Below are positions 1-8,488 of a stretch of DNA of 41,505 bases, piece after piece; position 1 is the stretch's first letter; the number at the start of each line of letters is the position of its first letter. The notes under the pieces are model-generated. The model was not told the origin of the DNA and did no database searches. It worked only from the letters and a program-made list of their open reading frames with translations. A program made the translations under genes and the position numbers. The DNA comes from Leadbetterella sp964423865 (GTDB taxonomy: Bacteria; Bacteroidota; Bacteroidia; Cytophagales; Spirosomataceae): positions 1 to 41,505 of the forward strand of contig CAYRGN010000031.1 in the NCBI GenBank assembly GCA_964423865.1. Direction: 5' to 3'.

Positions 1-56
1 TGAGTAGTGAGTAGTGAGTAGTGAGTAGTGAGTAGTGAGTAGTGAGTAGTGAGTTG
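1..56. repeat. Heptanucleotide tandem repeat (TGAGTAG)n
   Basis: Seven perfect copies of TGAGTAG are followed by an eighth with one change (TGAGTTG). The array may continue to the left of the window. It lies just past the stop codon of the minus-strand helicase gene and encodes nothing, since stops occur in all frames. Arrays like this expand and contract by replication slippage, so copy number may differ between strains. Confidence 0.95.
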
Positions 57-72
57 AGGGGTACCTCCGGTC

Positions 73-1479
73 TTATGCAAAAAACTTATCCTGAAAATTG
101 ATCAGGAACACTTCTTTAATGCCCCGGGTGAGGGCGGTGTACAGCCAGCGGACAAATTCCGGAGTTTGTACATCTTCCCGCAGGTAAAACTGGTCGATGA
201 ATACCGCATCCCATTGTCCGCCCTGGGCTTTATGGCAGGTGAGGGCATACGCAAACTTTACCTGGAGGGCGTTCATGTACTTGTCTTCACGTACCATTTT
301 TTTGCGTTCCCGGGCAGATTTTACCCATTGATAGTCATTTGTAACGCTTTCGTAAAGATATTGGTTTTGTTCCTGAGTCAGGCTCGGTGTAGGAGAATAG
401 AGGGTGTCCAGGAGGATAAGCGTGTCGAATTCGGGGTCGTCAGGATAATCTACAAGCGATAAGGTGACATTCAGAAAGCGGAAGCCGTGCATTTCTTCTT
501 CACGGCCAAGGCGTTTTACTTTTACAAATTCTCCGTTGGCCAGGAAACCGGCCTGAGACTCGGCGCTGAGGGTGTTGTAATTGTTTTTGACCACCATCAG
601 GATATCGGCATTGTCAATTTCCGAGTCGGAATAATTGATCCTGTTGCGGATAAACTGGTTGTAGAGAACGGCATTTTTGTTGGATTGGGTCAGTACGATG
701 GTATTTTCCTGTCCGTATTTGTCGTACGCGTAGCGGATCCCGTCTTCAATGCGTTCACTGGTCATACGAAATATATCGGGGAAACCGCGGGTATGGAGCT
801 GTACGCGGATTTCTTCTTCTTCTCCGAGCAGGCTTCGCAGTTCCGTGGCATTTTTCAGGATGCCTGACCCGGCATTCTGGCGCATGACTTCGGTCAGCGT
901 ATGGCCGAATACCCGGGCGTGATAGTACCCTTCCATGTGCCGTATATCCAGGGCGGGGCTGAGTGGCAGATTGACGGGGGGAAGCTGGGCTTCGTCGCCT
1001 ACCAACAGGAGTTTATTGTTCTTTCCCGAAAACACATACGATACCAGGTCGCGAAGTAAGCCATTGGAGCCCATTTCGCCCAGTTCGGAGATCATGGAGG
1101 CCTCGTCTACGATATAAACGGTATCTTCTTCTTTGTTTTTTTGTAGTCTGAAAGCCAGTGAGCCGGTACCCGGGTCTTCTTTTTGGGTATAAATTTTACG
1201 ATGAATGGTGGAGGCATAACGACCGGTATAATGGTTCATGACCTTGGCCGCGCGACCGGTAGGGGCCATGAGGAAAACCGCAAAGCCCAGGGAGGGAGCG
1301 GCTTTAATGAAGGCGTCGAGTACAGAAGTTTTTCCCGTTCCGGCATAGCCCCTGAGAATGAAGACGGACCGTTCGTTCTGATCTTCCATAAAATGCCCCA
1401 ACTTCCGGAACAGCGCTTTTTGTCCGGAAGTGGGGGGAAGATGAAAGTAGCCGAGCAGCTGCTCTTCAAAAAAATCCAA
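73..1479 (-). CDS. RecD-like ATP-dependent DNA helicase (superfamily 1)
   Basis: This 468-residue protein is an SF1B-type helicase of the RecD/UvrD_C_2 group. A Walker A motif (GYAGTGKT) sits at residues 44-51, motif Ia (APTGRAAK) follows at about 72-79, and a Walker B DEAS is at 125-128. A GDEAQLPP motif III lies near residue 160. The C-terminal motifs (CHKAQGGQWD and YTALTRG) complete the second RecA-like domain. It lacks the long N-terminal region of RecD2, so it is the compact AAA_30-type helicase common in Bacteroidota, probably involved in DNA repair or recombination. It is the last gene of a minus-strand run, starting only 3 bases after the upstream membrane-protein gene. Confidence 0.9.
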   Translation of the reverse strand: MDFFEEQLLGYFHLPPTSGQKALFRKLGHFMEDQNERSVFILRGYAGTGKTSVLDAFIKAAPSLGFAVFLMAPTGRAAKVMNHYTGRYASTIHRKIYTQKEDPGTGSLAFRLQKNKEEDTVYIVDEASMISELGEMGSNGLLRDLVSYVFSGKNNKLLLVGDEAQLPPVNLPLSPALDIRHMEGYYHARVFGHTLTEVMRQNAGSGILKNATELRSLLGEEEEIRVQLHTRGFPDIFRMTSERIEDGIRYAYDKYGQENTIVLTQSNKNAVLYNQFIRNRINYSDSEIDNADILMVVKNNYNTLSAESQAGFLANGEFVKVKRLGREEEMHGFRFLNVTLSLVDYPDDPEFDTLILLDTLYSPTPSLTQEQNQYLYESVTNDYQWVKSARERKKMVREDKYMNALQVKFAYALTCHKAQGGQWDAVFIDQFYLREDVQTPEFVRWLYTALTRGIKEVFLINFQDKFFA

Positions 1480-1482
1480 GGT

Positions 1483-1950
1483 TTATCGCAAGTGTTTCAG
1501 GTTCAGGGCGTACAAAATGATGAACAGGATGCCTGCAAAGGCCGCGCCTCCCGAAGCTATTGCTCCGGTGAACCCGCCGAATATGGTGATCGGGGCAATA
1601 ATGGCGGCCAGGGCACCGATTACGTATACATAAAAACCTGTTTTTCTCAATCCCCACATGAGAATAGCGCCTATCAGCGTGATCAGGCTGGTAATGGCGG
1701 TGGCTATGCCGTTGTCTTTGATCTTTTCAGGCGTCATGGAGTCACCAATAGACTGCAATAATTTGCCGGCCATTTCTGCGCCTTCCTGGTCGCCGATTTC
1801 TTCCTGCACCCGTTCAAATTGTTCATTCACTAGGCCGTAAGAGACATCTGCGGTGTAATAGTTGTTGATGCCGCTGTAAATACTCCATCCGCTACCAATA
1901 AAAGTAAGGATACAAAGCACAGTTAAAAAGGTGGGTCTGATGTTTTCCAT
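1483..1950 (-). CDS. Small multi-pass membrane protein, function unknown
   Basis: This is a 155-residue protein that I cannot assign to a named family. Hydrophobic segments are visible at about residues 8-28, 84-104, 107-127 and 130-150. A polar, charged stretch (about 30-80) lies between the first and second segments, giving a four-helix inner-membrane topology with one sizeable loop. It ends 3 bases before the downstream helicase gene and begins 13 bases after the aldehyde dehydrogenase gene, so the three are probably co-transcribed. Nothing in the sequence suggests a catalytic role. Confidence 0.7.
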   Translation of the reverse strand: MENIRPTFLTVLCILTFIGSGWSIYSGINNYYTADVSYGLVNEQFERVQEEIGDQEGAEMAGKLLQSIGDSMTPEKIKDNGIATAITSLITLIGAILMWGLRKTGFYVYVIGALAAIIAPITIFGGFTGAIASGGAAFAGILFIILYALNLKHLR

Positions 1951-1963
1951 AGATTATGATAGT

Positions 1964-3313
1964 TTACTGTTTGATAACGTACGATTTGATATTGGAAAAT
2001 TCCTGTATTCCAAAGAGGCCCAATTCCCGGCCGTAGCCGCTTTCGCCCGTGCCGCCGAAGGGTACGGGTCCTTCTGATTTAACCATTCCGTTCAGGAATA
2101 CGGAGCCGGACCGGATTTTTTGCATCCATTCCACTCCTTTCTCCCGGTCGCGCGTCCAGAGCGAAGCGCCGAGTCCGAAAGGCGTTTCATTGGCGATGGC
2201 GATGGCTTCTTGGGCGTCGGATGCCCGGATGAGGAAACCCACGGGGCCGAATACTTCTTCGGTATAGGATGCGGCAAGCGCGCGCGGCACTTCCAGCACC
2301 TGGGGCGCCAGCAGGCAGCGGTCGCGCTCCCAGCGTGTGAGGGAAACGGCCCCCTGACTCACCAGGTCTTTTACCTGTGCTTCCAGGGTTTCGGCAAGGT
2401 CTACACGGGCTACGGGCGCCAGGGTAGTGGCGGGCAGGAGAGGATCTCCCGGCTCCAGTGCGGCCACCCGCTGTAGTACATTTTCGCGGAACGTATCGTA
2501 TACCGCGTCTTCCACAATCCATCTTTTGGCCGCGATACAGGTTTGGCCTGAATTCTGAAAGCGTGATTTTACGGCTTTTTCGGCGGCAGCATCCAGGTCA
2601 GCGTCACGCAAGACGACAAAGGGGTCTGAGCCGCCCAGCTCCAGAACCGACTTTTTGAGGTACTTCCCGGACAGGGCGGCTACGCTGGCGCCGGCGGGTC
2701 CGCTTCCGGTGAGGGTCACGCCTTTGATGCCGGGGTGGCCGATCAGCGTTTCTATACGGGAAGAATGAAGGTTGATCGCCTGAAACACACCTTCGGGGAA
2801 ACCGGCTTCGTGGAAGGCCCTGTCCATATCTGCGGCGGAGCCCAGCACGTTGGAAGCGTGTTTGAGAATGACCGTATTTCCGAGCAGGAGATTAGGTACG
2901 GCAAAGCGGAGGGCCTGCCAGAAAGGGAAATTCCAGGGCATGATGGCCAGCACCGGTCCAATAGGTTCGGGAGCATACCATGCCTTTTCGTGGGAAGAAT
3001 GTACGGTGACCGGCGACAGGTAAGTATCGGCCTCTTCTACGTAAAAGCGGGTGGTGACGATGCATTTTTCCACTTCCGCTGCGGCTTCCCGCAGCAGTTT
3101 TCCCATCTCCAGGGTGATGGTGCGGGCATATTCTTCCTTGTGCTTTTCCAATACGTCTGCAAAAGCGAGCATGCGGTTTTTTCGTTCGCTTAAAGGGGCT
3201 TCCGACCAGGAAATAAATGCGGTGGAGGCCCGTTCAACTCGGGTGCCGGGGTTACTCTCCGGCTCAAATTCAGCCACTACCTCTTGCAGGTAGGGATTGA
3301 TACTTTTAAACAT
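1964..3313 (-). CDS. NAD(P)-dependent aldehyde dehydrogenase, succinate-semialdehyde type
   Basis: This 449-residue ALDH-superfamily enzyme is close in length and motif content to the short succinate-semialdehyde dehydrogenases (Sad/YneI type). Visible motifs are MPWNFPFWQ (cofactor and substrate region), the general-base Glu in LELGGSDP, and the catalytic Cys in NSGQTCIAAKR. The C-terminal EVFGPVG and PFGGTGESGYGRE motifs are also present. It oxidises an aldehyde to the acid; succinate semialdehyde is the likely but unproven substrate. Its start overlaps the end of the upstream Rrf2 regulator gene by 8 bases, which suggests shared transcription and possible redox or Fe-S-linked control. Confidence 0.88.
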   Translation of the reverse strand: MFKSINPYLQEVVAEFEPESNPGTRVERASTAFISWSEAPLSERKNRMLAFADVLEKHKEEYARTITLEMGKLLREAAAEVEKCIVTTRFYVEEADTYLSPVTVHSSHEKAWYAPEPIGPVLAIMPWNFPFWQALRFAVPNLLLGNTVILKHASNVLGSAADMDRAFHEAGFPEGVFQAINLHSSRIETLIGHPGIKGVTLTGSGPAGASVAALSGKYLKKSVLELGGSDPFVVLRDADLDAAAEKAVKSRFQNSGQTCIAAKRWIVEDAVYDTFRENVLQRVAALEPGDPLLPATTLAPVARVDLAETLEAQVKDLVSQGAVSLTRWERDRCLLAPQVLEVPRALAASYTEEVFGPVGFLIRASDAQEAIAIANETPFGLGASLWTRDREKGVEWMQKIRSGSVFLNGMVKSEGPVPFGGTGESGYGRELGLFGIQEFSNIKSYVIKQ

Positions 3314-3725
3314 TTCGTGTTAAATCTTCTAATGTGGTATTGTCATACACTTTCAAATTGGCATCCCTGATTTGCTGCATCAGGGGCCGTATTCTACAAA
3401 TTTCCTCACTGATACAGTCTTCACATCTGTCGTAAAAGTTCAGTGATACACACAGTAACGGCGCGATGGGGCCGTCAATAACCCGGATAATCCGGGCTAT
3501 CTTCACATCCTGGGGCGGAAGTTTCAGTAGATAGCCGCCCCCTTTCCCTTTCTGGCTTTGCAGGATTCCGTTATTTCTGAGTTCCAGCAAGATGGCTTCC
3601 AGGAATTTTTTGGGTATGTGTTCGGATTCCGATATCTCACTTATAAGCAGAGGTTTACGGGTCTCGTAATTCAAAGCCAGCTTAGTGAGTGCTTTTAACG
3701 CGTATTTTGCCTTTTTGGAAATCAT
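3306..3725 (-). CDS. Rrf2 family transcriptional regulator
   Basis: This is a 139-residue Rrf2-type winged-helix regulator. The N-terminal HTH runs over about residues 8-60, and the wing is recognisable from the QKGKGGGYLL stretch at 58-67. Four cysteines (92, 101, 104, 110) lie where IscR and NsrR bind a [2Fe-2S] or [4Fe-4S] cluster, so it may sense iron-sulfur, redox or NO status; this is inferred from cysteine placement. It is the first gene of a minus-strand unit with the aldehyde dehydrogenase. A -7 box lies 33 bases upstream of its ATG. Confidence 0.88.
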   Translation of the reverse strand: MISKKAKYALKALTKLALNYETRKPLLISEISESEHIPKKFLEAILLELRNNGILQSQKGKGGGYLLKLPPQDVKIARIIRVIDGPIAPLLCVSLNFYDRCEDCISEEICRIRPLMQQIRDANLKVYDNTTLEDLTRNV

Positions 3726-3758
3726 AAATTTCGTTTTTCTTTCGCCAGACGGTTATTA

Positions 3759-3766
3759 CAAAATTA
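3759..3766 (-). promoter_or_regulatory. Bacteroidota -7 box (TAATTTTG) for the Rrf2-ALDH unit
   Basis: On the minus strand these bases read TAATTTTG, a full match to the Bacteroidota primary sigma -7 consensus TAnnTTTG, about 33 bases upstream of the regulator start at 3725. No convincing -33 TTTG at the usual distance was found. Confidence 0.5.
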
Positions 3767-3831
3767 GTTGGTTTTAACAAGATAAAAAACGGTTAGGTTG
3801 TTTAAATTGCGAATTGATTGAGTGAACGGTT

Positions 3832-5019
3832 TTGAAAAAAATAAAATTACACCTCCCCCTGCTGCGCGGAATGGAAGACGCCCTGAGCATGATCTTTGAT
3901 GAGGGGAAGAAATCGGACCAGGTGGTTCCGGCCCTCTTGAAAGCGCATCCGAAGTGGGGAAGCCGCGACCGGAATTTTGTGGCGGAAAATACGTACGAGA
4001 TTGTACGGAATAAGCTCCTGTTGCTCTATTGCCTGGAAGGGCAGACGGAGATCAACGCGCTGATAGGCGCCTGGTTGATTCTAAAAGGGCAGTACGACGA
4101 CTCCGTTTTTTTTGCCGGTCTGGATCCCGACCGGATCAGGGAGAGGGCAGAGGTGACGGAGCCCGCGATCCGGTTTTCCGTACCGGATGCTTTGAATACA
4201 GAGATGCTTTCCGAGCTGGGAGCTGAACGTTGGTATTGCGAACTGGAGGCTATGAGTGTGCCGGCGGAAGTGTATCTGAGGGTAAATCTCCGGGTGTTTT
4301 CCCGGGAGAAACTGCAGGAAGTGCTGAAGAAAAGAGAGATAGAAACGGAGCGGGTAGAGGCGACGCAGGCGGGACTTCGCCTACTGAAAAGAGCCAATCT
4401 GACCCTTACAGAAGAATTCAGAAGGGGTGGGTTTGAGATCCAGGACGCGGGCAGTCAGCAGATCGCGGAGTTTCTTCGTCCTGAGCCGGGGGCGTTGGTG
4501 GTGGACGCGTGCGCGGGTGCGGGCGGGAAAACCCTGCATCTGGCCGATTTAATGGGAAATAAAGGGCGGATCCTGGCTATGGATGTGGAAGAACCGAAGT
4601 TGAAGGAGTTGCAACGCCGTGCGGAAAGAAACAAGGTGAGTATCGTGGAAACCGGCCTGGTGAGTGCGGCCCTGCTTCAAAAATATGCCGGGAAGGCCGA
4701 TTATTTGCTGCTGGATGTGCCCTGCTCCGGAACGGGCGTGATTAAACGGAACCCGGACGCGAAAGAGCGCTTAACGGTGGATTTTATCCGTGAAATCAGG
4801 GATGTACAGCAAAAGATTCTCAGGGAATATAGTGGTATGCTGAAACCCGGGGGGAAGATGGTTTATGCAACCTGCTCTCTTCTGCCCTCTGAAAACCGAA
4901 AGCAGGTAGATGAATTCCTGAAAGAAAACGGGGCATTTACCCTGGTGAAAGACCGTCAGATCTGGCCTTCCGAAACGGGATTTGACGGCTTCTACATGGC
5001 CCTGCTCACACGCAATTAA
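3832..5019 (+). CDS. RsmB/NOP-family rRNA (cytosine-C5) methyltransferase
   Basis: This 395-residue SAM-dependent methyltransferase is of the RsmB/NOL1 family and modifies a cytosine in rRNA. The N-terminal third is the helical RNA-binding part. The SAM site is marked by VVDACAGAGGKTLHLA (near 224-239). The family's catalytic cysteines lie in LLDVPCSGTGVIKRNPD and YATCSLLPSEN. The start is a TTG at 3832: the first in-frame ATG is at residue 14, and the TTG form begins MKKIKLHLP, matching the usual start of Bacteroidota homologues. It is divergent from the Rrf2 gene. Confidence 0.92.
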   Translation: MKKIKLHLPLLRGMEDALSMIFDEGKKSDQVVPALLKAHPKWGSRDRNFVAENTYEIVRNKLLLLYCLEGQTEINALIGAWLILKGQYDDSVFFAGLDPDRIRERAEVTEPAIRFSVPDALNTEMLSELGAERWYCELEAMSVPAEVYLRVNLRVFSREKLQEVLKKREIETERVEATQAGLRLLKRANLTLTEEFRRGGFEIQDAGSQQIAEFLRPEPGALVVDACAGAGGKTLHLADLMGNKGRILAMDVEEPKLKELQRRAERNKVSIVETGLVSAALLQKYAGKADYLLLDVPCSGTGVIKRNPDAKERLTVDFIREIRDVQQKILREYSGMLKPGGKMVYATCSLLPSENRKQVDEFLKENGAFTLVKDRQIWPSETGFDGFYMALLTRN

Positions 5020-5026
5020 AAGATTA

Positions 5027-5061
5027 AGCTCACAGCTCACGGCTCAAAGCTCATAGCTAAT
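5027..5061. repeat. Degenerate heptamer tandem repeat (AGCTCAN)5
   Basis: Five consecutive 7-base units read AGCTCAC, AGCTCAC, GGCTCAA, AGCTCAT, AGCTAAT. They fill most of the gap between the methyltransferase and dehydrogenase genes. On the other strand the unit is a rotation of TGAGCTG, close to the TGAGTAG unit at the left edge of the window. Confidence 0.85.
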
Positions 5062-5070
5062 TAGATACAC

Positions 5071-6006
5071 ATGAAAGTACTTATAGTAGACGAAATGCAT
5101 GACTCCCTCCTGCCTCTGCTTGCCGGAATGGGTGCCGAGGCCGACTATTGTTATACCTTCGGCCGTCAGGAAACCGAAGCGGTTATAGATCGGTACGACG
5201 GACTCCTGATTCGAAGCAAATTTTTTATTGACGACGCTTTCCTGGCGAAAGCCCTGCGACTGAAGTTTATTGCCCGCGCAGGTGCCGGGCTTGACCTCAT
5301 TGATTTGGTGGCTTGTGAACGCAGAAATATCCGGGTTTTTGCCGCGAACGAGGCCAATCGTGTAGCGGTAGCCGAACATTTACTCGGGATGATTCTGAGC
5401 CTGTTTAACCGCATCCACACTTCAGGGGAAGAGATCAGGCAAGGAAAATGGTTAAGGGAAGCAAACCGGGGAGAAGAATTGCAGGGAAAGACCGTAGGTA
5501 TTATAGGGTACGGCCATAACGGGAGTGCATCTGCCGCAAGGTTCTCGGCATTCGGCTGCCGCGTGCTGGTGTACGACAAGTATAAAACCGGGTGGACTTC
5601 CAAGGGTATTGAAGAAGTGGGGCTGGATACCATTTTTGAGGAGGCGGAGATCGTATCCCTGCACGTCCCCCTCACGGCCGAAACCCGCGGGTGGGCTGAT
5701 GCTGATTTTTTCAATCGCTTTCAACATCCGGTATATTTCTGCAACGTGGCGCGGGGAGAAATCATGCGTCAGGCCGATCTGGTACAGGCTATTCGTTCCG
5801 GCAAGGTGTTGGGTGCCTGCTTGGATGTGCTTGAAAATGAAAAACTGGCTACTATGACAGAAGAACAACGGAAGGCGTTTGATTTTCTGAAAATACATCC
5901 CCGGGTAATTCTTACGCCTCATGTGGCGGGATGGAGCCGGGAGTCTTACCGGAAAATAAATGAAGTACTGTGCCGCCAGATAGCGGAGTTTCAGGCCGGT
6001 TCCTGA
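5071..6006 (+). CDS. D-2-hydroxyacid dehydrogenase (SerA/PdxB-like fold)
   Basis: This is a 311-residue NAD-dependent D-isomer 2-hydroxyacid dehydrogenase. The Rossmann GxGxxG reads GYGHNG at 146-151, with Asp169 of VYDKYK at the end of beta 2 as expected for NAD. The catalytic triad is visible as Arg228 (VARGE), Glu255 and His284 (TPHVAGWS). It is shorter than full SerA and has no ACT domain. The substrate (3-phosphoglycerate, glyoxylate or another 2-keto acid) cannot be decided from sequence. The last 16 bases overlap the 3' end of the convergent glycosyltransferase gene. Confidence 0.88.
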   Translation: MKVLIVDEMHDSLLPLLAGMGAEADYCYTFGRQETEAVIDRYDGLLIRSKFFIDDAFLAKALRLKFIARAGAGLDLIDLVACERRNIRVFAANEANRVAVAEHLLGMILSLFNRIHTSGEEIRQGKWLREANRGEELQGKTVGIIGYGHNGSASAARFSAFGCRVLVYDKYKTGWTSKGIEEVGLDTIFEEAEIVSLHVPLTAETRGWADADFFNRFQHPVYFCNVARGEIMRQADLVQAIRSGKVLGACLDVLENEKLATMTEEQRKAFDFLKIHPRVILTPHVAGWSRESYRKINEVLCRQIAEFQAGS

Positions 6007-7112
6007 AGTTGCTGAAGCGCTGCTACATAGGAAGCCGCTACCGACTGCACCGTGAAGTTTTGGATAATTTCCAGGGAGCGTTTCCTCATTTTACCAGGGT
6101 ACTCGTCCGATATAATGGCCTCCATGCTTTTTTTAAGGGCGTGGAGGTCGTTAGCCGGAACAGCGTAACCGTTTCCATGGACCAGGTCAGGTACACAGCC
6201 GCAGGCTTCCGAAACAATCACGGTAAGTCCGCAAACCATCGCCTCATTGATCACCAGTCCCCAGGGTTCGGAGTTGCTGGGAAGTACAAAACATTGGGCA
6301 CGGGAAAAGAAACGGGGTATCTCGGTCCAGCTTACGGCGTCGTACAGGTAAATATTCTCAGGCGCTTCGGCTATACTTTTTTTAACGGTAGTGGTTTCGG
6401 GTCCGTTTCCTACTAAAATAAGTCCCCAGTCTTTGGGTTTCAATTCCTGGAATGCCCTGATCAGCAAAGGAATATTCTTTTCCGGCGCCATTCTTCCCGT
6501 ATAAATAAAATTTTTTGCCGTACGTATTTCCGGAAAAAACTCCTGAGTTAGTGCCTGGTGATATTCTTCTTCTATGGACCGGTTATCTACCACGGCGGCT
6601 TTCCGCACCAGGATCTGTTTCGGGGAGGCGCCCAGATCCAGGAGGTATTCTTCGGAGGATCGTCCGAATACCACAAAGCCTGAACAAAGTTTTACGGCCA
6701 GGCGCTTGATGAATTCCTTGACAAAAGAGCGGGTTTTGTCTTTCCGCGTAGATTCGCTGGACATGATGACTTTCTTGCCCAGGAGCCGACCGAACAGGAT
6801 GGCGGGGAGAGTGGAAGCGGACGAAGCATAGCCGGTGACATTGATGATGTCGGGTCGGTAATGGTAAATGAACTTCAAAACCGCCCAGATCTCTTTTATG
6901 GCCGGGACATGCTCTATGAAATCATCAAACAGCAGGGTGTAAGCGTAACGGTAGCGGACGTCTGATCCCTCCATGCCTTTGCGGGAAACCTCGCTTCTCG
7001 CAATCTGAAGCACATGAAATTCATGGGGCGCCAGGGTCTGCTTCTGAATCTCTTCAAAGAGAACCGACTTGTAGTGCGCCCACAGGGTATTATGAATGAC
7101 AAGTGTTTTCAA
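5991..7112 (-). CDS. Glycosyltransferase family 4 protein
   Basis: This is a 373-residue GT-B fold retaining glycosyltransferase (GT4). The acceptor-binding N-terminal half includes the RPDIINVTGYAS stretch near 90-101. The C-terminal donor-binding half has YTGRMAPEKN and LVGNGPE. The diagnostic EPWGLVINEAM motif, with its two glutamates spaced as in GT4, precedes GCVPDLV. No signal peptide is seen, so it probably works at the cytoplasmic membrane face on surface polysaccharide. It lies 1 base after the polymerase-like membrane protein gene and is probably co-transcribed from the promoter near 8425-8456. Confidence 0.9.
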   Translation of the reverse strand: MKTLVIHNTLWAHYKSVLFEEIQKQTLAPHEFHVLQIARSEVSRKGMEGSDVRYRYAYTLLFDDFIEHVPAIKEIWAVLKFIYHYRPDIINVTGYASSASTLPAILFGRLLGKKVIMSSESTRKDKTRSFVKEFIKRLAVKLCSGFVVFGRSSEEYLLDLGASPKQILVRKAAVVDNRSIEEEYHQALTQEFFPEIRTAKNFIYTGRMAPEKNIPLLIRAFQELKPKDWGLILVGNGPETTTVKKSIAEAPENIYLYDAVSWTEIPRFFSRAQCFVLPSNSEPWGLVINEAMVCGLTVIVSEACGCVPDLVHGNGYAVPANDLHALKKSMEAIISDEYPGKMRKRSLEIIQNFTVQSVAASYVAALQQLQEPA

Positions 7113-7113
7113 A

Positions 7114-8409
7114 CTATTTTTTCAAGAAGCGGCAAAAGATAAACAAGGTAGCAAACCGGGTATAATCCAGCATTTGGCCCGCGGTAAAGTTGGCAAAAAA
7201 GAAATAGACAAAAGCGTAGGCCAGGAACTCCGTACCTATGCTTTCGGGGTTACGCATTTCCCGGATGCACATCAAAACCAGGCGAAAAAAAATGATAGAG
7301 AAGAAAATGAACCCGGTAATGCCGAACGAGTCCAGCATTTCGAGATGAGGTACATCTACGTACATGAATTTATATCCTTGTCCGAACAAGACATACTGGT
7401 AGTTACCTTCATTAAAACTTTCTTCCAGACGCTCAAATACCCCCTGGATATGGGTGATACGGGTATTGGCCGAATCATCTCCGGTTTCGTTCACCCGAAT
7501 GTTTTTGGTTTCGGTGGTTTCCAGAAGTGATTTCTTAATTCCCTCAATCCGGCTGTTAAAATAATTGAAAGCAGGGTCGAGGAGTTTCTGATTTTTGTTC
7601 ATCTGGTAACTCAACCCGGCGAAGCCGAGGATCACCAGTGTCACAATATACCACTTGGAGAAAAACAGGCGAAAGGTGCTTACGGTACTGGAGAAGGAAA
7701 GGTTAAAGACCAGGAAAAGGGCCACAAAGGTAAAGGTGGCAAGAAATGCCAGCATGGTCTGGGTCAGGAAAAGGATGACGATATTGAGGAGAATCAGAGC
7801 CAGGGGGAAAATCAGCCCCAGCTTGATGGTCTTGTAATATTTGAGACAAAGTACACCCAGGATGATGCCAAAAAATGCTACTTTGGAATTAATATGGGGG
7901 TTTCCTACACCCATATCGCTACCGTAACCGAAGGCAGCCCTCTGCCCCAGAACATAAAACGGGTTCTGGCTGATATAATAGACGAGGGAGGCCGCACTTA
8001 TCGTTACCCCAAAAACCGTCAAATAAATAAAAGGCTTCCCGATGGCCTGGTTTCGCATGAAAACCAGTGTAAACGCCACAAAACCAATGATCAAAAACGT
8101 AAGGAGTTCCGTGTACAGGCTCACGGTAAAATAGTGCCGGTCTTTCAGGTAGAAGTAGGCGAACATGTACATGAACAGCCAGCACATGAGCGGGAAAGCC
8201 ACCCGGTTCGGGCTGTCAAAATACCGGAAGTTCTTAAAGGGAATGGTAAGGGCAAACGGCATAAAAATGAGGCCAATGGAAAACAGGGTATTTCCGGGAG
8301 CCAGGCCTAACCCATCGCGCAAAAAATAGATGGTGGGTACCCCGCCGAAGAAAATCGCCAGAGCCACCGCATCCCTGTTTTTTACGAATGAGTTGATCAG
8401 AAATCGCAT
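7114..8409 (-). CDS. O-antigen ligase/polymerase-like polytopic membrane protein
   Basis: This 431-residue, very hydrophobic protein has roughly ten or more predicted membrane helices. A large polar loop at about residues 265-345 holds many charged residues and lies between late helices. That architecture (helix bundle plus one large late loop) resembles Wzy polymerases and WaaL/O-antigen ligases. Adjacency to a GT4 gene supports a role in surface-glycan assembly. Sequence motifs in this superfamily are weak, so the exact activity is inferred. It is the first gene after a strong terminator and carries its own promoter. Confidence 0.6.
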   Translation of the reverse strand: MRFLINSFVKNRDAVALAIFFGGVPTIYFLRDGLGLAPGNTLFSIGLIFMPFALTIPFKNFRYFDSPNRVAFPLMCWLFMYMFAYFYLKDRHYFTVSLYTELLTFLIIGFVAFTLVFMRNQAIGKPFIYLTVFGVTISAASLVYYISQNPFYVLGQRAAFGYGSDMGVGNPHINSKVAFFGIILGVLCLKYYKTIKLGLIFPLALILLNIVILFLTQTMLAFLATFTFVALFLVFNLSFSSTVSTFRLFFSKWYIVTLVILGFAGLSYQMNKNQKLLDPAFNYFNSRIEGIKKSLLETTETKNIRVNETGDDSANTRITHIQGVFERLEESFNEGNYQYVLFGQGYKFMYVDVPHLEMLDSFGITGFIFFSIIFFRLVLMCIREMRNPESIGTEFLAYAFVYFFFANFTAGQMLDYTRFATLFIFCRFLKK

Positions 8410-8424
8410 TTAGAAAAAATTTCC

Positions 8425-8456
8425 CAAAGATAGAGGAGGAATGACGGAAAACCAAA
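8425..8456 (-). promoter_or_regulatory. Bacteroidota promoter for the polymerase/GT4 operon
   Basis: Reading the minus strand, TTTG (8456-8453) is followed after 20 bases by TATCTTTG (8432-8425). This matches the -33 TTTG / -7 TAnnTTTG architecture of the Bacteroidota housekeeping sigma factor. The downstream ATG is at 8409. The -33 element overlaps the base of the terminator stem of the preceding gene. Confidence 0.6.
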
Positions 8457-8480
8457 AGAAGGCCAGGGCGGCCTTCTTTT
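8454..8480. terminator. Intrinsic terminator hairpin after the DUF2723 gene
   Basis: A perfect 11-bp inverted repeat (AAAAGAAGGCC / GGCCTTCTTTT) flanks a 5-base loop. The stem has a GC core with an A-rich 5' side and T-rich 3' side on both strands, so it can act bidirectionally. It lies 8 bases past the stop codon of the minus-strand DUF2723 gene. Confidence 0.75.
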
Positions 8481-8488
8481 GACGGATA

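Noticed and set aside
1..56. CRISPR-like array
   Set aside because: The 7-base units are directly tandem with no spacers, so this is a simple sequence repeat.
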